A stretch of 42,355 nt of DNA from Hellea sp. (GTDB lineage Bacteria; Pseudomonadota; Alphaproteobacteria; Caulobacterales; Maricaulaceae), in the NCBI GenBank assembly GCA_014238285.1, contig JABABK010000009.1:50958-93312 (forward strand), written 5' to 3'. Positions 33,601-41,260 of this stretch are shown in pieces. Numbering within the stretch: the stretch's first letter is position 1; the number at the start of each line of letters is the position of its first letter. The notes under the pieces were generated by a model. That model was not told the origin of the DNA. It saw only the letters and a program-made list of their open reading frames with translations, and searched no databases. The position numbers and the translations under genes are program-made.

Positions 33601-35105
33601 CGGCGCGTGGTCGGCGTGTAGCCATAACCTGCCCATAAATTGAGCTGTCGTCGCTTTCCGCCACCAAGATCAATATCGAGCGGCGGCAATGGCACGATGC
33701 TATCGAAGTCTTCTTTAATCGCCGCCAAGTATTTGGCATCATCCTTATAGTAATTTACCAGCAAAATTGGGCCCTCACTTTTAGGAAGTGGACGCGAAAG
33801 CTCTGCGTGGTTTTCAGGGTGTGATTTATACATCCACATATAAAGCGGCGCAACGTCGCCAAGACCGTAATAATTCGCGCTGTAAAAGTTAATCCGTTTA
33901 TCCATAGCGATCGCCTCAAACACCTGACCATCATGCCCTGTTTCATAAACCGTTTTTAGGGTTTCAACCGTTTGCGGCCACGCACGTACTCGTTTCACAT
34001 CATTCGCACGTCCCAGTGCATTAACTGTGCTTGGCGAGAGATAAACGCCAGCTAAAAGCAAACATACGATCGATTGAATAATCAGATTAAGCCCGATCCA
34101 GTTCTTAAGACGTGGCCAGAATTTGACACCGTAATGGGCGATTAATATCGACGCCGCAACATAACCGCTCACGGCCCAATTGGCATTGGCTCTGGAAATG
34201 AACGCTTGAAAAGAAATGACCAATAATGGCGTCAGCGCGAAAAAGGACAATATGATTGCCGGTGAATTCAGGCGGCTTTTAAAGGCTGCAATCACCGCCA
34301 GAATAAACAAGCCAAATGTCACAGGACCGAATACGAAGAGCTGGCTGGTGGTGAATTCAATGAACTCTATGGGATGAAATCTAGCCCCCTGCTCTAAATT
34401 AGCATTGGCCGCCGTATGGGTCAGTGTCGCAAAATCATGCTCCATATTCCATAGCATATTTGGCGTTATCCATATCGCTATCAATGCAATAATCAGCAGG
34501 CTTTTTAGAGACAATAATGCCCGTCGAGTTGGCGCATCAAAGGCAACTGCAAGAATCAATGGTGGGATAAAAAACAGCATGGCGTATTTGCAAAGAAGGC
34601 CCAGGCCGATTGCCATACCTAGCTGAAAGGCCCGTATCAAGGTCGGCTTATCCCGAAGGTGAACCCAAGCATTAAGAGCAACTGCCCAGCAAAGAAGCAG
34701 GGGCACATCTGTACTCACAATGGCGGATGACAACCAAACCGCTGGCATAAGCAAATATATCGCTGCCGCCCAAAACCCTGTGGCTTCTGAAAACATAAAC
34801 CGCGCCGTCCGGTATATCACATAAGCCGTTATGGAATGAAGGATAGGGGATGATAATCGCACGGCCCATTCTGCGTCACCAAAAACTGTAGTCGTCGCGG
34901 CTATCACGGCAGCAATGCCCGGCGGTTTGGTGAAAAAACCCCAATCAAGCTCTTTAGACCAAGCCCAATACTGGGCCTCGTCACCATGAAGATTATAAGG
35001 GGATATAAATAGAGCGGCGAGCCGGATTAAAAACAGGCCAGCGATCAGCATTAAAACAGGACGATGATAATTGGAGTCTAGCTGACCCGTTTCATTATCA
35101 TTCAT
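33597..35105 (-). CDS. GT39-type (ArnT/PMT-like) membrane glycosyltransferase
   Basis: I use the ATG at 35105 (502 residues); a TTG 9 bases upstream is possible. The protein has about 10-12 hydrophobic helices and the family's first periplasmic loop, PYNLHGDEAQYWAWSKELDWG with acidic pair D-E, followed by KPPG. These enzymes transfer a sugar from a polyprenyl-phosphate donor to lipid A or protein on the periplasmic side. The acceptor is unknown. The C-terminal soluble part is about 130 residues. It follows the NDUFA9-like gene by 18 bases in the same direction. Confidence 0.92.
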   Translation of the reverse strand: MNDNETGQLDSNYHRPVLMLIAGLFLIRLAALFISPYNLHGDEAQYWAWSKELDWGFFTKPPGIAAVIAATTTVFGDAEWAVRLSSPILHSITAYVIYRTARFMFSEATGFWAAAIYLLMPAVWLSSAIVSTDVPLLLCWAVALNAWVHLRDKPTLIRAFQLGMAIGLGLLCKYAMLFFIPPLILAVAFDAPTRRALLSLKSLLIIALIAIWITPNMLWNMEHDFATLTHTAANANLEQGARFHPIEFIEFTTSQLFVFGPVTFGLFILAVIAAFKSRLNSPAIILSFFALTPLLVISFQAFISRANANWAVSGYVAASILIAHYGVKFWPRLKNWIGLNLIIQSIVCLLLAGVYLSPSTVNALGRANDVKRVRAWPQTVETLKTVYETGHDGQVFEAIAMDKRINFYSANYYGLGDVAPLYMWMYKSHPENHAELSRPLPKSEGPILLVNYYKDDAKYLAAIKEDFDSIVPLPPLDIDLGGGKRRQLNLWAGYGYTPTTRR

Positions 35106-35123
35106 AGAAAACAATTGATCGGC

Positions 35124-36080
35124 CTAGCTAATCTTTTCGTGGAACTGTCCGTATTTGCGGTAACGTTCCAAATACTCTGGCACGATAGATTCGACCGTTT
35201 CAAGATCTATGCCCAAATCGTTAAAGCTCTTGGTATCTGCCCCTACAACATTATCCGCTTTGAGATTTGCCACCTGGTCGCGAGTCAAAAACGGTTTCAC
35301 AAATGGCAAGGCGCCAGAGATCTCGCCCATCATCCCAAGCGCGCTTGCGCCGAACCACGGCACAGGTGCCAGCAATCTCTTTCGGTCAGTCGTCGTCAGA
35401 ACAAATTGCATCAGCTCTTTGAACGAATAGACACGCGGCCCGCCAAGCTCATAGGTCGTTCCATTAGTCCCGCGCGATAAAACCTTCGCCACTGCCTGAG
35501 CTACATCACCGGCGTAAACAGGTTGGAATTTTGTATCTCCGCCAATAAGCGGCATCACAGGCGTTAGAGTTGCCATTTTAGCGAAGCGGTTGAAAAAGCT
35601 ATCCTCAGCGCCAAACATGATTGAAGGCCGCATAATGTCTGCGCTTGGGATTGCATCTTGGATCAAAGTTTCGGCTTCAGCTTTCGTGCGCGCATAATCA
35701 CTTTTGGAATCTGTGTCTGCGCCGTTGGCGGACATTTGCACAAAGTTTGTAACACCCGCAAGCTTAGCAGCTTCGGCTAGGTTTTCAGCGCCAGCCACAT
35801 GAACCCCGCCAAACTTTTGCTTACCCTGTTGATATAAAATACTGACGAGATTGACGACAGCATCAGAGCCTTCGACAGCGCGAATGACAGAGTTTTGAAA
35901 ACGGATATTAGCCTGGACTAATTGCACCTGACCAACATTACCGATGACCCGTAAATCCTGGGCGGTATGGGGACGACGCAGAGGCACGCGAACACGCCAG
36001 CCATCCTTGACCAATGCGCGAACGACATGTTTGCCGAGAAACCCGGAACCGCCAAATACTGTGACCAAACCTTTTGTCAT
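35124..36080 (-). CDS. NDUFA9-like NAD(P)-binding protein (complex I-associated, atypical SDR)
   Basis: The 318-residue protein has the extended/atypical SDR cofactor motif VFGGSGFLGKHVV (about residues 8-20) and matches the alphaproteobacterial NDUFA9-like group: VNLVSILYQQGKQKFGGVHV, QMSANGADTDSKSDYARTKAEAE, and IMRPSIMFGAEDSFFNRFA. In mitochondria the homologue is a complex I accessory subunit; bacterial members may aid ubiquinone-linked or complex I functions. AAAGGC precedes the ATG. It is first in a pair with the glycosyltransferase gene. Confidence 0.92.
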   Translation of the reverse strand: MTKGLVTVFGGSGFLGKHVVRALVKDGWRVRVPLRRPHTAQDLRVIGNVGQVQLVQANIRFQNSVIRAVEGSDAVVNLVSILYQQGKQKFGGVHVAGAENLAEAAKLAGVTNFVQMSANGADTDSKSDYARTKAEAETLIQDAIPSADIMRPSIMFGAEDSFFNRFAKMATLTPVMPLIGGDTKFQPVYAGDVAQAVAKVLSRGTNGTTYELGGPRVYSFKELMQFVLTTTDRKRLLAPVPWFGASALGMMGEISGALPFVKPFLTRDQVANLKADNVVGADTKSFNDLGIDLETVESIVPEYLERYRKYGQFHEKIS

Positions 36081-36166
36081 AATCTGCCTTTAAAGCGCTT
36101 TGTAATTTGCGCAGGGATTACGCTTTTTCGACGAGCAAGTCTACTGACAATTCATTCTATCAAAAT

Positions 36167-36448
36167 CTATATGCGTTGCTTCGCGACCCATGCAAAATGC
36201 TTGGCCAATGCCGCATCTTCCTGAATAAGCTCCAACGTATTAAACGCTTTCCCAAGCTGCATTTCATCATAGAGATCATGAATGCCGTCATGGCATTTTC
36301 GGCAAATATCAATACCCGCACGCAGCTCGGCTTTTTTAAATTTCTTTTGAAAGTAATTCCGGCCGTGCACCTTTTTGGGAATCAAGTGATGAAAGGTCAG
36401 CGATATTTCCCGCTGACATAAAGGGCATTTGGTATCTACGCCGCTCAC
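36167..36448 (-). CDS. Small HNH nuclease-like protein
   Basis: The 93-residue protein has an HNH-type zinc module: CPLC (about residues 8-11), FHHLIPKKVH (about 19-28) as the catalytic HH strand, and DICRKCHDGIH (about 49-59) as the second Cys pair and final His. It is only the minimal nuclease core, without an added targeting domain. The start is GTG, overlapping the DUF3052 stop by 4 bases (GTGA), so it is co-translated with DUF3052 and follows dapD. DNA cleavage activity is inferred; a structural zinc protein remains possible. Confidence 0.85.
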   Translation of the reverse strand: MSGVDTKCPLCQREISLTFHHLIPKKVHGRNYFQKKFKKAELRAGIDICRKCHDGIHDLYDEMQLGKAFNTLELIQEDAALAKHFAWVAKQRI

Positions 36449-36870
36449 TTTTTACGCCGCATCAATTTCAGCGCCGACCAATCTTTATCAACGGCGCAGA
36501 CTTTAACATCAACAAGTTCAAGCGCGAATGCGACTGTGCGCACGCCATTGCCTGTCAGGTCAACCCAAAGACTAGAGCTTTTCTTAGGCCAGCTTGCCCA
36601 GATCATGCCGCCCGGCGCCAGATGTTTTTCGCAAACAGGTAGAGCCGCGTTAATCGCGGCTATTGTTGGGTTAAACACATGGATAAAGTCAAATAAGCCT
36701 GAAAGCTCGCGCGGGCTCGCGATTTCCCACCAATCCTCTTCATGATTGATCACAATGGAATAAGGTTTTGGCGAATTAATAATCACAGCCTTGTGCTCGG
36801 GCTTTATCCCAAGTTTTTTTATAAGGGGCGTGCCAGAATATCCCGCTGGATCAGTCACGTAATAGCTCAT
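36445..36870 (-). CDS. DUF3052 family protein
   Basis: The 141-residue protein begins [21 protein letters not shown] and ends with [21 protein letters not shown] and [22 protein letters not shown], the DUF3052 pattern. Function is unknown; the fold looks like a small Rossmann/methyltransferase-like domain without cofactor motifs. Its ATG lies inside the last codons of dapD (20-base overlap), and its stop overlaps the HNH gene, giving a three-gene coupled unit. Confidence 0.92.
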   Translation of the reverse strand: MSYYVTDPAGYSGTPLIKKLGIKPEHKAVIINSPKPYSIVINHEEDWWEIASPRELSGLFDFIHVFNPTIAAINAALPVCEKHLAPGGMIWASWPKKSSSLWVDLTGNGVRTVAFALELVDVKVCAVDKDWSALKLMRRKK

Positions 36871-37681
36871 TCACGCCGGTTTTTGCGCGCGTCTTTTCAT
36901 CAACAATTTTGACAATCACAGCACAGGCAAGACTATGAGACCCATCTTTGGATGGAAGTGAGCCCGGTACAACCACTGAATAAGGAGGCACTTCACCAAA
37001 AGTGATCTCACCCGTAATACGGTTATAAATTTTGGTGGATTGAGAGAGATAAACCCCCATAGCTAAAACAGCGCCTTCGCGAATGATGACACCTTCGACA
37101 ACTTCGGAGCGCGCACCGATAAAGCAGTTATCCTCAATAATAGTTGGATTAGCTTGAAGAGGTTCTAAAACACCGCCAATACCAACGCCGCCGGAAAGGT
37201 GACAGTTTTTGCCGATTTGAGCGCAAGATCCTACCGTCGTCCAAGTATCAACCATTGTGCCTTCATCAACAAAAGCGCCTATGTTTACATAAGACGGCAT
37301 GAGGACCACATTTGGCGCGATATAAGCGCCGCGGCGAACACCGGCATTTGGCACAGCCCGAAAACCAGCGGTAGAAAATTCATCTTCGCCCCAACCTTCA
37401 AATTTGGAAGGAACCTTATCCCACCAATTACCATCTACTGGCCCGCCAGACATGATTTTATTGGCTTGCAAACGAAAACCCAAAAGCACAGCTTTTTTTA
37501 ACCATTGACGTGTTTCCCAATCGCCGTTGCCATTTTTTGACGCCACTCTTAGCTCGCCGCTATCAAGGGCCAAAATAACCGCTTCAACCGCGTCGCGCTG
37601 CTCGCCTTTTGTGTCCGGCGTTAAAGCTGCCCGGTCTTCCCAGGCAGCGTCTATGATTTTGGAAAGCTCTGTCGTATTCAT
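36851..37681 (-). CDS. dapD: Tetrahydrodipicolinate N-succinyltransferase DapD
   Basis: I place the start at the ATG at 37681 (276 residues), because [20 protein letters not shown] aligns with the known DapD N-terminus; the longer frame to 37753 adds 24 unrelated residues. The left-handed beta-helix is visible as hexapeptide repeats: [38 protein letters not shown] and [21 protein letters not shown]. DapD uses succinyl-CoA to acylate tetrahydrodipicolinate in lysine/diaminopimelate synthesis. It heads a coupled unit with DUF3052 and the HNH gene. Confidence 0.95.
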   Translation of the reverse strand: MNTTELSKIIDAAWEDRAALTPDTKGEQRDAVEAVILALDSGELRVASKNGNGDWETRQWLKKAVLLGFRLQANKIMSGGPVDGNWWDKVPSKFEGWGEDEFSTAGFRAVPNAGVRRGAYIAPNVVLMPSYVNIGAFVDEGTMVDTWTTVGSCAQIGKNCHLSGGVGIGGVLEPLQANPTIIEDNCFIGARSEVVEGVIIREGAVLAMGVYLSQSTKIYNRITGEITFGEVPPYSVVVPGSLPSKDGSHSLACAVIVKIVDEKTRAKTGVNELLRD

Positions 37682-37853
37682 ATCTAGCTCATTTATTGGG
37701 TATTGATTTAAGCGCGCGACCATAGTCGGGCAAAAACCGGAGTCAATCAGCATATTGAAACATTAGGATATGTCATCCTCATTATAGTGCAACAGTTCAC
37801 CATGAGACGTTTCGCGCAATTTCACCCCAACAATATTGTGCTAAGGGCCGCGC

Positions 37854-38219
37854 ATGGAACGAAGCCTTAAACCCACGACAAAAACAATCGCTATACGCGG
37901 ACTAAAATTACGCTGCCCGAAATGTAATCAAGCGCCATTATTTGGCGCCTATCTCAAGCCCGTAGAGAGCTGCTCATCTTGTGGACATAACTGGAGCAAA
38001 GTGCGCGCCGATGATGGCCCAGCCTGGGCCACCATGCTGGTCGTCCTTCATTTATTAGCGCCTTTATTCCATTTTCTAATTTTTAAAGTCGACCTACCAG
38101 AATGGGGGCCAATATTAGTTTTAGGCAGCCTCGGCCTGACCTTGAGCCTGATATTATTACCTAGGATGAAAGGTCTTTTCATCGGCTTAATCTGGGCCAC
38201 AGGCGCCCCCACAAGCTAA
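37854..38219 (+). CDS. DUF983 family membrane protein
   Basis: The 121-residue protein has an N-terminal zinc-ribbon-like pair, CPKCNQ (about residues 21-26) and CSSCGHNW (about 40-47), then ADDGPAWATMLVVLHLLAPL and two or three membrane helices, the DUF983 pattern. The family is common in alphaproteobacteria and has no assigned function. AAGGG about 7 bases before the ATG supports the start. It diverges from dapD. Confidence 0.9.
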   Translation: MERSLKPTTKTIAIRGLKLRCPKCNQAPLFGAYLKPVESCSSCGHNWSKVRADDGPAWATMLVVLHLLAPLFHFLIFKVDLPEWGPILVLGSLGLTLSLILLPRMKGLFIGLIWATGAPTS

Positions 38220-38288
38220 ACACCCTAATACCACGGGCGGGACATATAGACAGTCGCCAAAGATTGAATCTTCTGTTAGTGTCGTGTA

Positions 38289-38306
38289 GTTACATATCTA
38301 TATAAC
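38289..38306. promoter_or_regulatory. Near-palindrome over a candidate -10 box
   Basis: GTTACATATCTATATAAC is an 18-base near-dyad (7 of the 8 outer positions in each arm are complementary). TATATA within it lies 17 bases after TTAGTG (38275-38280 region), so it overlaps a possible promoter of the following gene. It may be an operator, perhaps autoregulatory. Confidence 0.3.
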
Positions 38307-38359
38307 GCAGAGATCAGATTGGGGCTGGCTGCCAATAGCAAAATTTAAAGAGAGCAGGC

Positions 38360-38755
38360 ATGGCACAAAAAGACAAAGGCGGTTTATTCGTAAAGTTTCC
38401 ACTCGATCAAGTTTACGTCGAAGCCTTGCAAAACTGGAAAAATGATTTCGAAACTAAAGGTCAACTTATTTCCTTACGGGAAATTCTGGAAAGAGAGATC
38501 ATCAAACTTGACCGGACGGAAGGCATCAATGTCGCACTTCGTATCGAGCAAGCTCCGCTTATTTTAGACGCGCCGACCAATTCGCAGCGCGTCCCAGTCC
38601 GCCTCAAAGATGAAGGTGTTATACATTCAATTACATCTGCATCCGAAATTTCCAATCGATCTATTTCCAAAGTCTTATATACGTTGGTGCGCAAAATTCT
38701 GGATGATAGCGCCTTTGCGCCGTTTCAATCAGAGCACAGTAAAAAGACGGGCTAA
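38360..38755 (+). CDS. Hypothetical protein, possible tandem ribbon-helix-helix fold
   Basis: The 131-residue protein is not a family I recognise. Two similar units can be traced by eye: residues 9-50 (strand LFVKF, a helix, then SLREILEREIIKL) and residues 77-115 (strand VPVRL, a helix, then SISKVLYTLVRKIL). Each looks like strand-helix-helix, the ribbon-helix-helix plan, so a single chain could form a pseudo-dimeric DNA-binding protein. This is inference only. GAGAGCAG before the ATG is a weak SD. A near-palindrome lies 54 bases upstream. Confidence 0.65.
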   Translation: MAQKDKGGLFVKFPLDQVYVEALQNWKNDFETKGQLISLREILEREIIKLDRTEGINVALRIEQAPLILDAPTNSQRVPVRLKDEGVIHSITSASEISNRSISKVLYTLVRKILDDSAFAPFQSEHSKKTG

Positions 38756-38779
38756 GGACTCTAAGGACATCACATACCA

Positions 38780-38905
38780 ATGCCTTGGCCTAAAAATCAC
38801 AGCTCCAAACTATCGGCCGATGAGGTCTCCGAGCTGAACGAAAAATTCACGGCTCTGGACCAACAACTTGGTTTTGAGCTTACGGATGATTTTGAGCCTT
38901 TTTAG
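38780..38905 (+). CDS. Out-of-frame 5' segment of the dehalogenase-like gene (41 codons)
   Basis: An ATG-started 41-codon frame (MPWPKNHSSKL to TDDFEPF) ends in TAG at 38903-38905. Skipping one T of the T5 run at 38899-38903 joins it to the downstream frame at AGC (38904), giving EPFSQINDMFTRAFWDD. This is more natural than any start inside the downstream frame. AAGGA lies about 11 bases before the ATG. It is either the true N-terminus of a gene read by +1 frameshifting, or part of a broken gene, or the result of a one-base sequence error. Confidence 0.55.
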   Translation: MPWPKNHSSKLSADEVSELNEKFTALDQQLGFELTDDFEPF

Positions 38906-40001
38906 CCAAATCAATGATATGTTCACCCGGGCATTTTGGGATGACATCGTCAAAAACAAAGACGCCCAAGGTTTTTTCGATTCTTACCGAATGGAATTTG
39001 CGCCCCGGCGCGGCATCGGATTTAACCAAAAAGACTTTGCCCTTAGAAATGCCGCGTGGGCAATCTCCGACATCATATCGAGCCGCAGCGAAGATGCCGG
39101 AAACCGTGAGGGTTTCCAATCCCACATAAAGAACGACACGCCTATTGCGGGCGACAAGGTCATTATAGACGACCGCGATGCGGAAAGTCGCGAGATTAAA
39201 AAAATTGCCAAAATGTTTGGAGCTGACCTTGTTGGCATAACCGAAGTCGATCCTCGTTGGCATTATTCCGCTCGCGTAGACACACGCGATATGAGCGAAG
39301 CGCCTATAGAGCTGCCAGAGACGATCACCCATGTGATCGTTATGGCCCACGCCATGGACGCCGACCTTGTCGATACCTATCCTTCTGCTCTAGCGGGCGC
39401 GTCAACGGGTTTGGAGTATTCCCACGAAGCCTCCATCGTCATTCAGCTCGCCAGCTATATTCGGAACCTTGGCTATGAAGCCGTCGCCTCTATGAATGAT
39501 ACGGCCTTGGTTATCCCCTACGCTATCAAAGCAGGCCTAGGTGAATATGGCCGCAACCAAATGGTGCTGACGCCAGAATTTGGCCCGCGCGTTCGGTTCT
39601 CAAAAATATTCACAAGCCTGCCGCTATCAGCCGAGAACCCCAAACCGCTCGGCATGACAGACTATTGCAAGATTTGCACAAAGTGCGCCGATGCCTGCCC
39701 GCCTAAAGCACTCCCGTTCGGTGAAGCCCGCGCAGGCGGCGAAAATGTCTCTACCATTCGCGGTGTTAAAAAATGGTCGGCCAACTGCGAAAAGTGTTTC
39801 GGATATTGGGCCAAGCTCAAAACCGACTGCGCTATCTGTATGCGGGTCTGTCCATTTAATCATAGAGGCAAATGGCATGAGCGCCTGTGGTATAAACTCG
39901 CCACCAGCCGGTACCGTAAACTCGCATTGTGGTGGGACAATAGAAAAGGCATGCCCGAAAGATTGAAACCAAGAGATTGGTGGGAAGCTATAGTAAAATA
40001 G
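38886..40001 (+). CDS. Reductive dehalogenase-like iron-sulfur protein (RdhA family, cytoplasmic type), 5' end in another frame
   Basis: The frame shown has starts at ATG 38886 or 38919, but neither has a good SD; the +1 fusion with the upstream 41 codons would give 406 residues. The C-terminal part has two [4Fe-4S] motifs: CKICTKCADACPP (first Cys about residue 296 of the fusion), and CEKCFGYW then CAICMRVCPFN. The central part (FGADLVGITEVDPRW, AGLGEYGRNQMVLTPEFGPRVRF) matches the corrinoid-binding fold shared by reductive dehalogenases and epoxyqueuosine reductase. There is no Tat signal and no rdhB anchor gene, so it is not a respiratory enzyme of the classical type. Substrate unknown. 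Confidence 0.82.
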   Translation: MILSLFSQINDMFTRAFWDDIVKNKDAQGFFDSYRMEFAPRRGIGFNQKDFALRNAAWAISDIISSRSEDAGNREGFQSHIKNDTPIAGDKVIIDDRDAESREIKKIAKMFGADLVGITEVDPRWHYSARVDTRDMSEAPIELPETITHVIVMAHAMDADLVDTYPSALAGASTGLEYSHEASIVIQLASYIRNLGYEAVASMNDTALVIPYAIKAGLGEYGRNQMVLTPEFGPRVRFSKIFTSLPLSAENPKPLGMTDYCKICTKCADACPPKALPFGEARAGGENVSTIRGVKKWSANCEKCFGYWAKLKTDCAICMRVCPFNHRGKWHERLWYKLATSRYRKLALWWDNRKGMPERLKPRDWWEAIVK

Positions 40002-40043
40002 GCACGGTTATTAAAATGACGTAGCGAAAGTTAGTCCAACAAA

Positions 40044-40958
40044 TTAACCGTTCAATCTAGAATATCGCAGTTTTGGATCGGTAAAAACTGTCATACCTGA
40101 AAAAACTAATAGGATGCCAATTAAACACGAAATCAACAAATCCCAAATAGATATTCCAATAAATCCTTCTTTAAAAATAATTTCATCATCTACGTCGGAG
40201 ATTACTGAACTTTCCAATTCTTTACAGTTTGACATTAACACAAAATCATCGGTTATTTCACACAGAATATTTCCGTTAAATGGATGCTCTACAATCGTGT
40301 AAGTTTTGTTTTGTTTTGTAAAAGTTAATCTTTCTTCCTTTGGAAAATTCGCATAAACAGTAAACAAATAACAGACTGTACCCAATAAAAGTCCCAAAAA
40401 TATGCTCCATGTCGTCATTCGCAAAAAATTGGTTCGATGTTTCCGTATCGTTACATTTTCTAATCTAGCTAATATTTTAGACTTGGCTAAAGCCGTCTTG
40501 GTAATTTTTGAGTCTTTCGCAAAACAAACTACATCAATTGTGAGCTCTTCTAATGGTTTTAGGATGTCCCAATCAAAAGCTATTTGATCACCTTCAATTT
40601 CCAAATCGATCCCTATTTCATTACCTTTATCGATACTTGCATCGAATGTAACTATTTCAACACCATCGGGGAATTTAATAGAAATTGGATTAATAAACCG
40701 CTTTTCAGTTATATCTAACTGCCCGACATTTATGACTAAAAAGGACACGAGGAAAGTGTCCCCTTCAATTTCTTTACCTTCAAATTTGTAAACAACTTTA
40801 CCTGGCGCAGCATAAGATTTTTTATTTAAATGAAAAACATCTGAAACACTTAAAAAAAGTTCTGCTCTTTTTTTCGATAAACCCTTAAAACCAAAATAAA
40901 GCGACGCTAAAACACCTATTGCCCCAATGATTGGTAGTATCTGAGTATAAAGGTCCAT
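40044..40958 (-). CDS. A+T-rich orphan membrane protein
   Basis: The 304-residue protein has an N-terminal hydrophobic helix (about residues 7-24), a long polar middle, a helix at about 183-205 and another at about 270-292. The soluble region between the first helices looks beta-rich. I recognise no family. The gene is very A+T-rich: 18 and 19 G+C in the 60-base stretches from 40141 and 40501, against 33 in the stretch from 39661 of the dehalogenase-like gene. It is probably a recent arrival. No partner gene lies next to it. Confidence 0.75.
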   Translation of the reverse strand: MDLYTQILPIIGAIGVLASLYFGFKGLSKKRAELFLSVSDVFHLNKKSYAAPGKVVYKFEGKEIEGDTFLVSFLVINVGQLDITEKRFINPISIKFPDGVEIVTFDASIDKGNEIGIDLEIEGDQIAFDWDILKPLEELTIDVVCFAKDSKITKTALAKSKILARLENVTIRKHRTNFLRMTTWSIFLGLLLGTVCYLFTVYANFPKEERLTFTKQNKTYTIVEHPFNGNILCEITDDFVLMSNCKELESSVISDVDDEIIFKEGFIGISIWDLLISCLIGILLVFSGMTVFTDPKLRYSRLNG

Positions 40959-41047
40959 AATTTATTCCAAACGATGAGAAAACAATGATAACATAGTAAA
41001 AAATATTACAAATTGAAAGTTGTTTGAGTACGTATGAAATTAGCCGC

Positions 41048-41077
41048 TTGACCGAGTCTCAAATCTCAACCATATAG
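41048..41077 (+). promoter_or_regulatory. Promoter of the metX transcript
   Basis: TTGACC (41048-41053, five of six consensus bases) is followed after 17-18 bases by CATATAG (41071-41077). Transcription would start near 41083, exactly at the first base of the riboswitch P1 stem, which supports the call. Confidence 0.5.
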
Positions 41078-41082
41078 CAACC

Positions 41083-41191
41083 ACTCATCAAGACCGACGT
41101 TAGGGACAGGCCCGTTAATGCGTTGGGGCAACCTTGTGTAACCACAAACGGTGCCAATTCCTGCAATGTTTTTAGGCATTGGAAGATGAGA
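41083..41191 (+). promoter_or_regulatory. SAM-I (S-box) riboswitch upstream of metX
   Basis: The conserved S-box parts occur in order. P1 pairs CTCATC (41084-41089) with GATGAG (41185-41190) and is followed by AAGA. P2 pairs CCGACG with CGTTGG, enclosing AGGGACAGGCCC. GCAACC then leads into P3 (TTGTG-TAAC-CACAA). The signature GGTGCCAATTCC follows, and P4 pairs CAATG with CATTG. The P4 inside the multistem junction fits SAM-I rather than SAM-IV. The kink-turn side GTTAATG departs from the usual GAUGAAA. It senses S-adenosylmethionine and regulates the methionine gene metX. Confidence 0.93.
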
Positions 41192-41214
41192 GAGCGAGAC
41201 GTCTCGCATCTTTC
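41188..41214 (+). promoter_or_regulatory. Probable expression platform of the SAM riboswitch
   Basis: GCGAG-ACGT-CTCGC (41194-41207 region) forms a hairpin just after P1 and can be extended by pairing GAGAGA (41188-41193) with TCTTTC (41209-41214), with one bulged A. The extended form uses three P1 bases, so it excludes P1. There is no T-tract, so a terminator is unlikely. The released TCTTTC could pair with GAAAGG (41248-41253), the metX SD. Confidence 0.5.
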
Positions 41215-41260
41215 CCTTCCAATATGACATTGCAGTTTGGCCCGCATGAAAGGCAGATCC

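Noticed and set aside
37682-37753. N-terminal extension of DapD
   Set aside because: The family N-terminus begins at the ATG at 37681; the extra 24 codons have no family match.
41194-41207. GCGAGACGTCTCGC as an intrinsic terminator of the SAM riboswitch
   Set aside because: No T-tract follows (ATCTTTCCCTTCC), so translational control is more likely.
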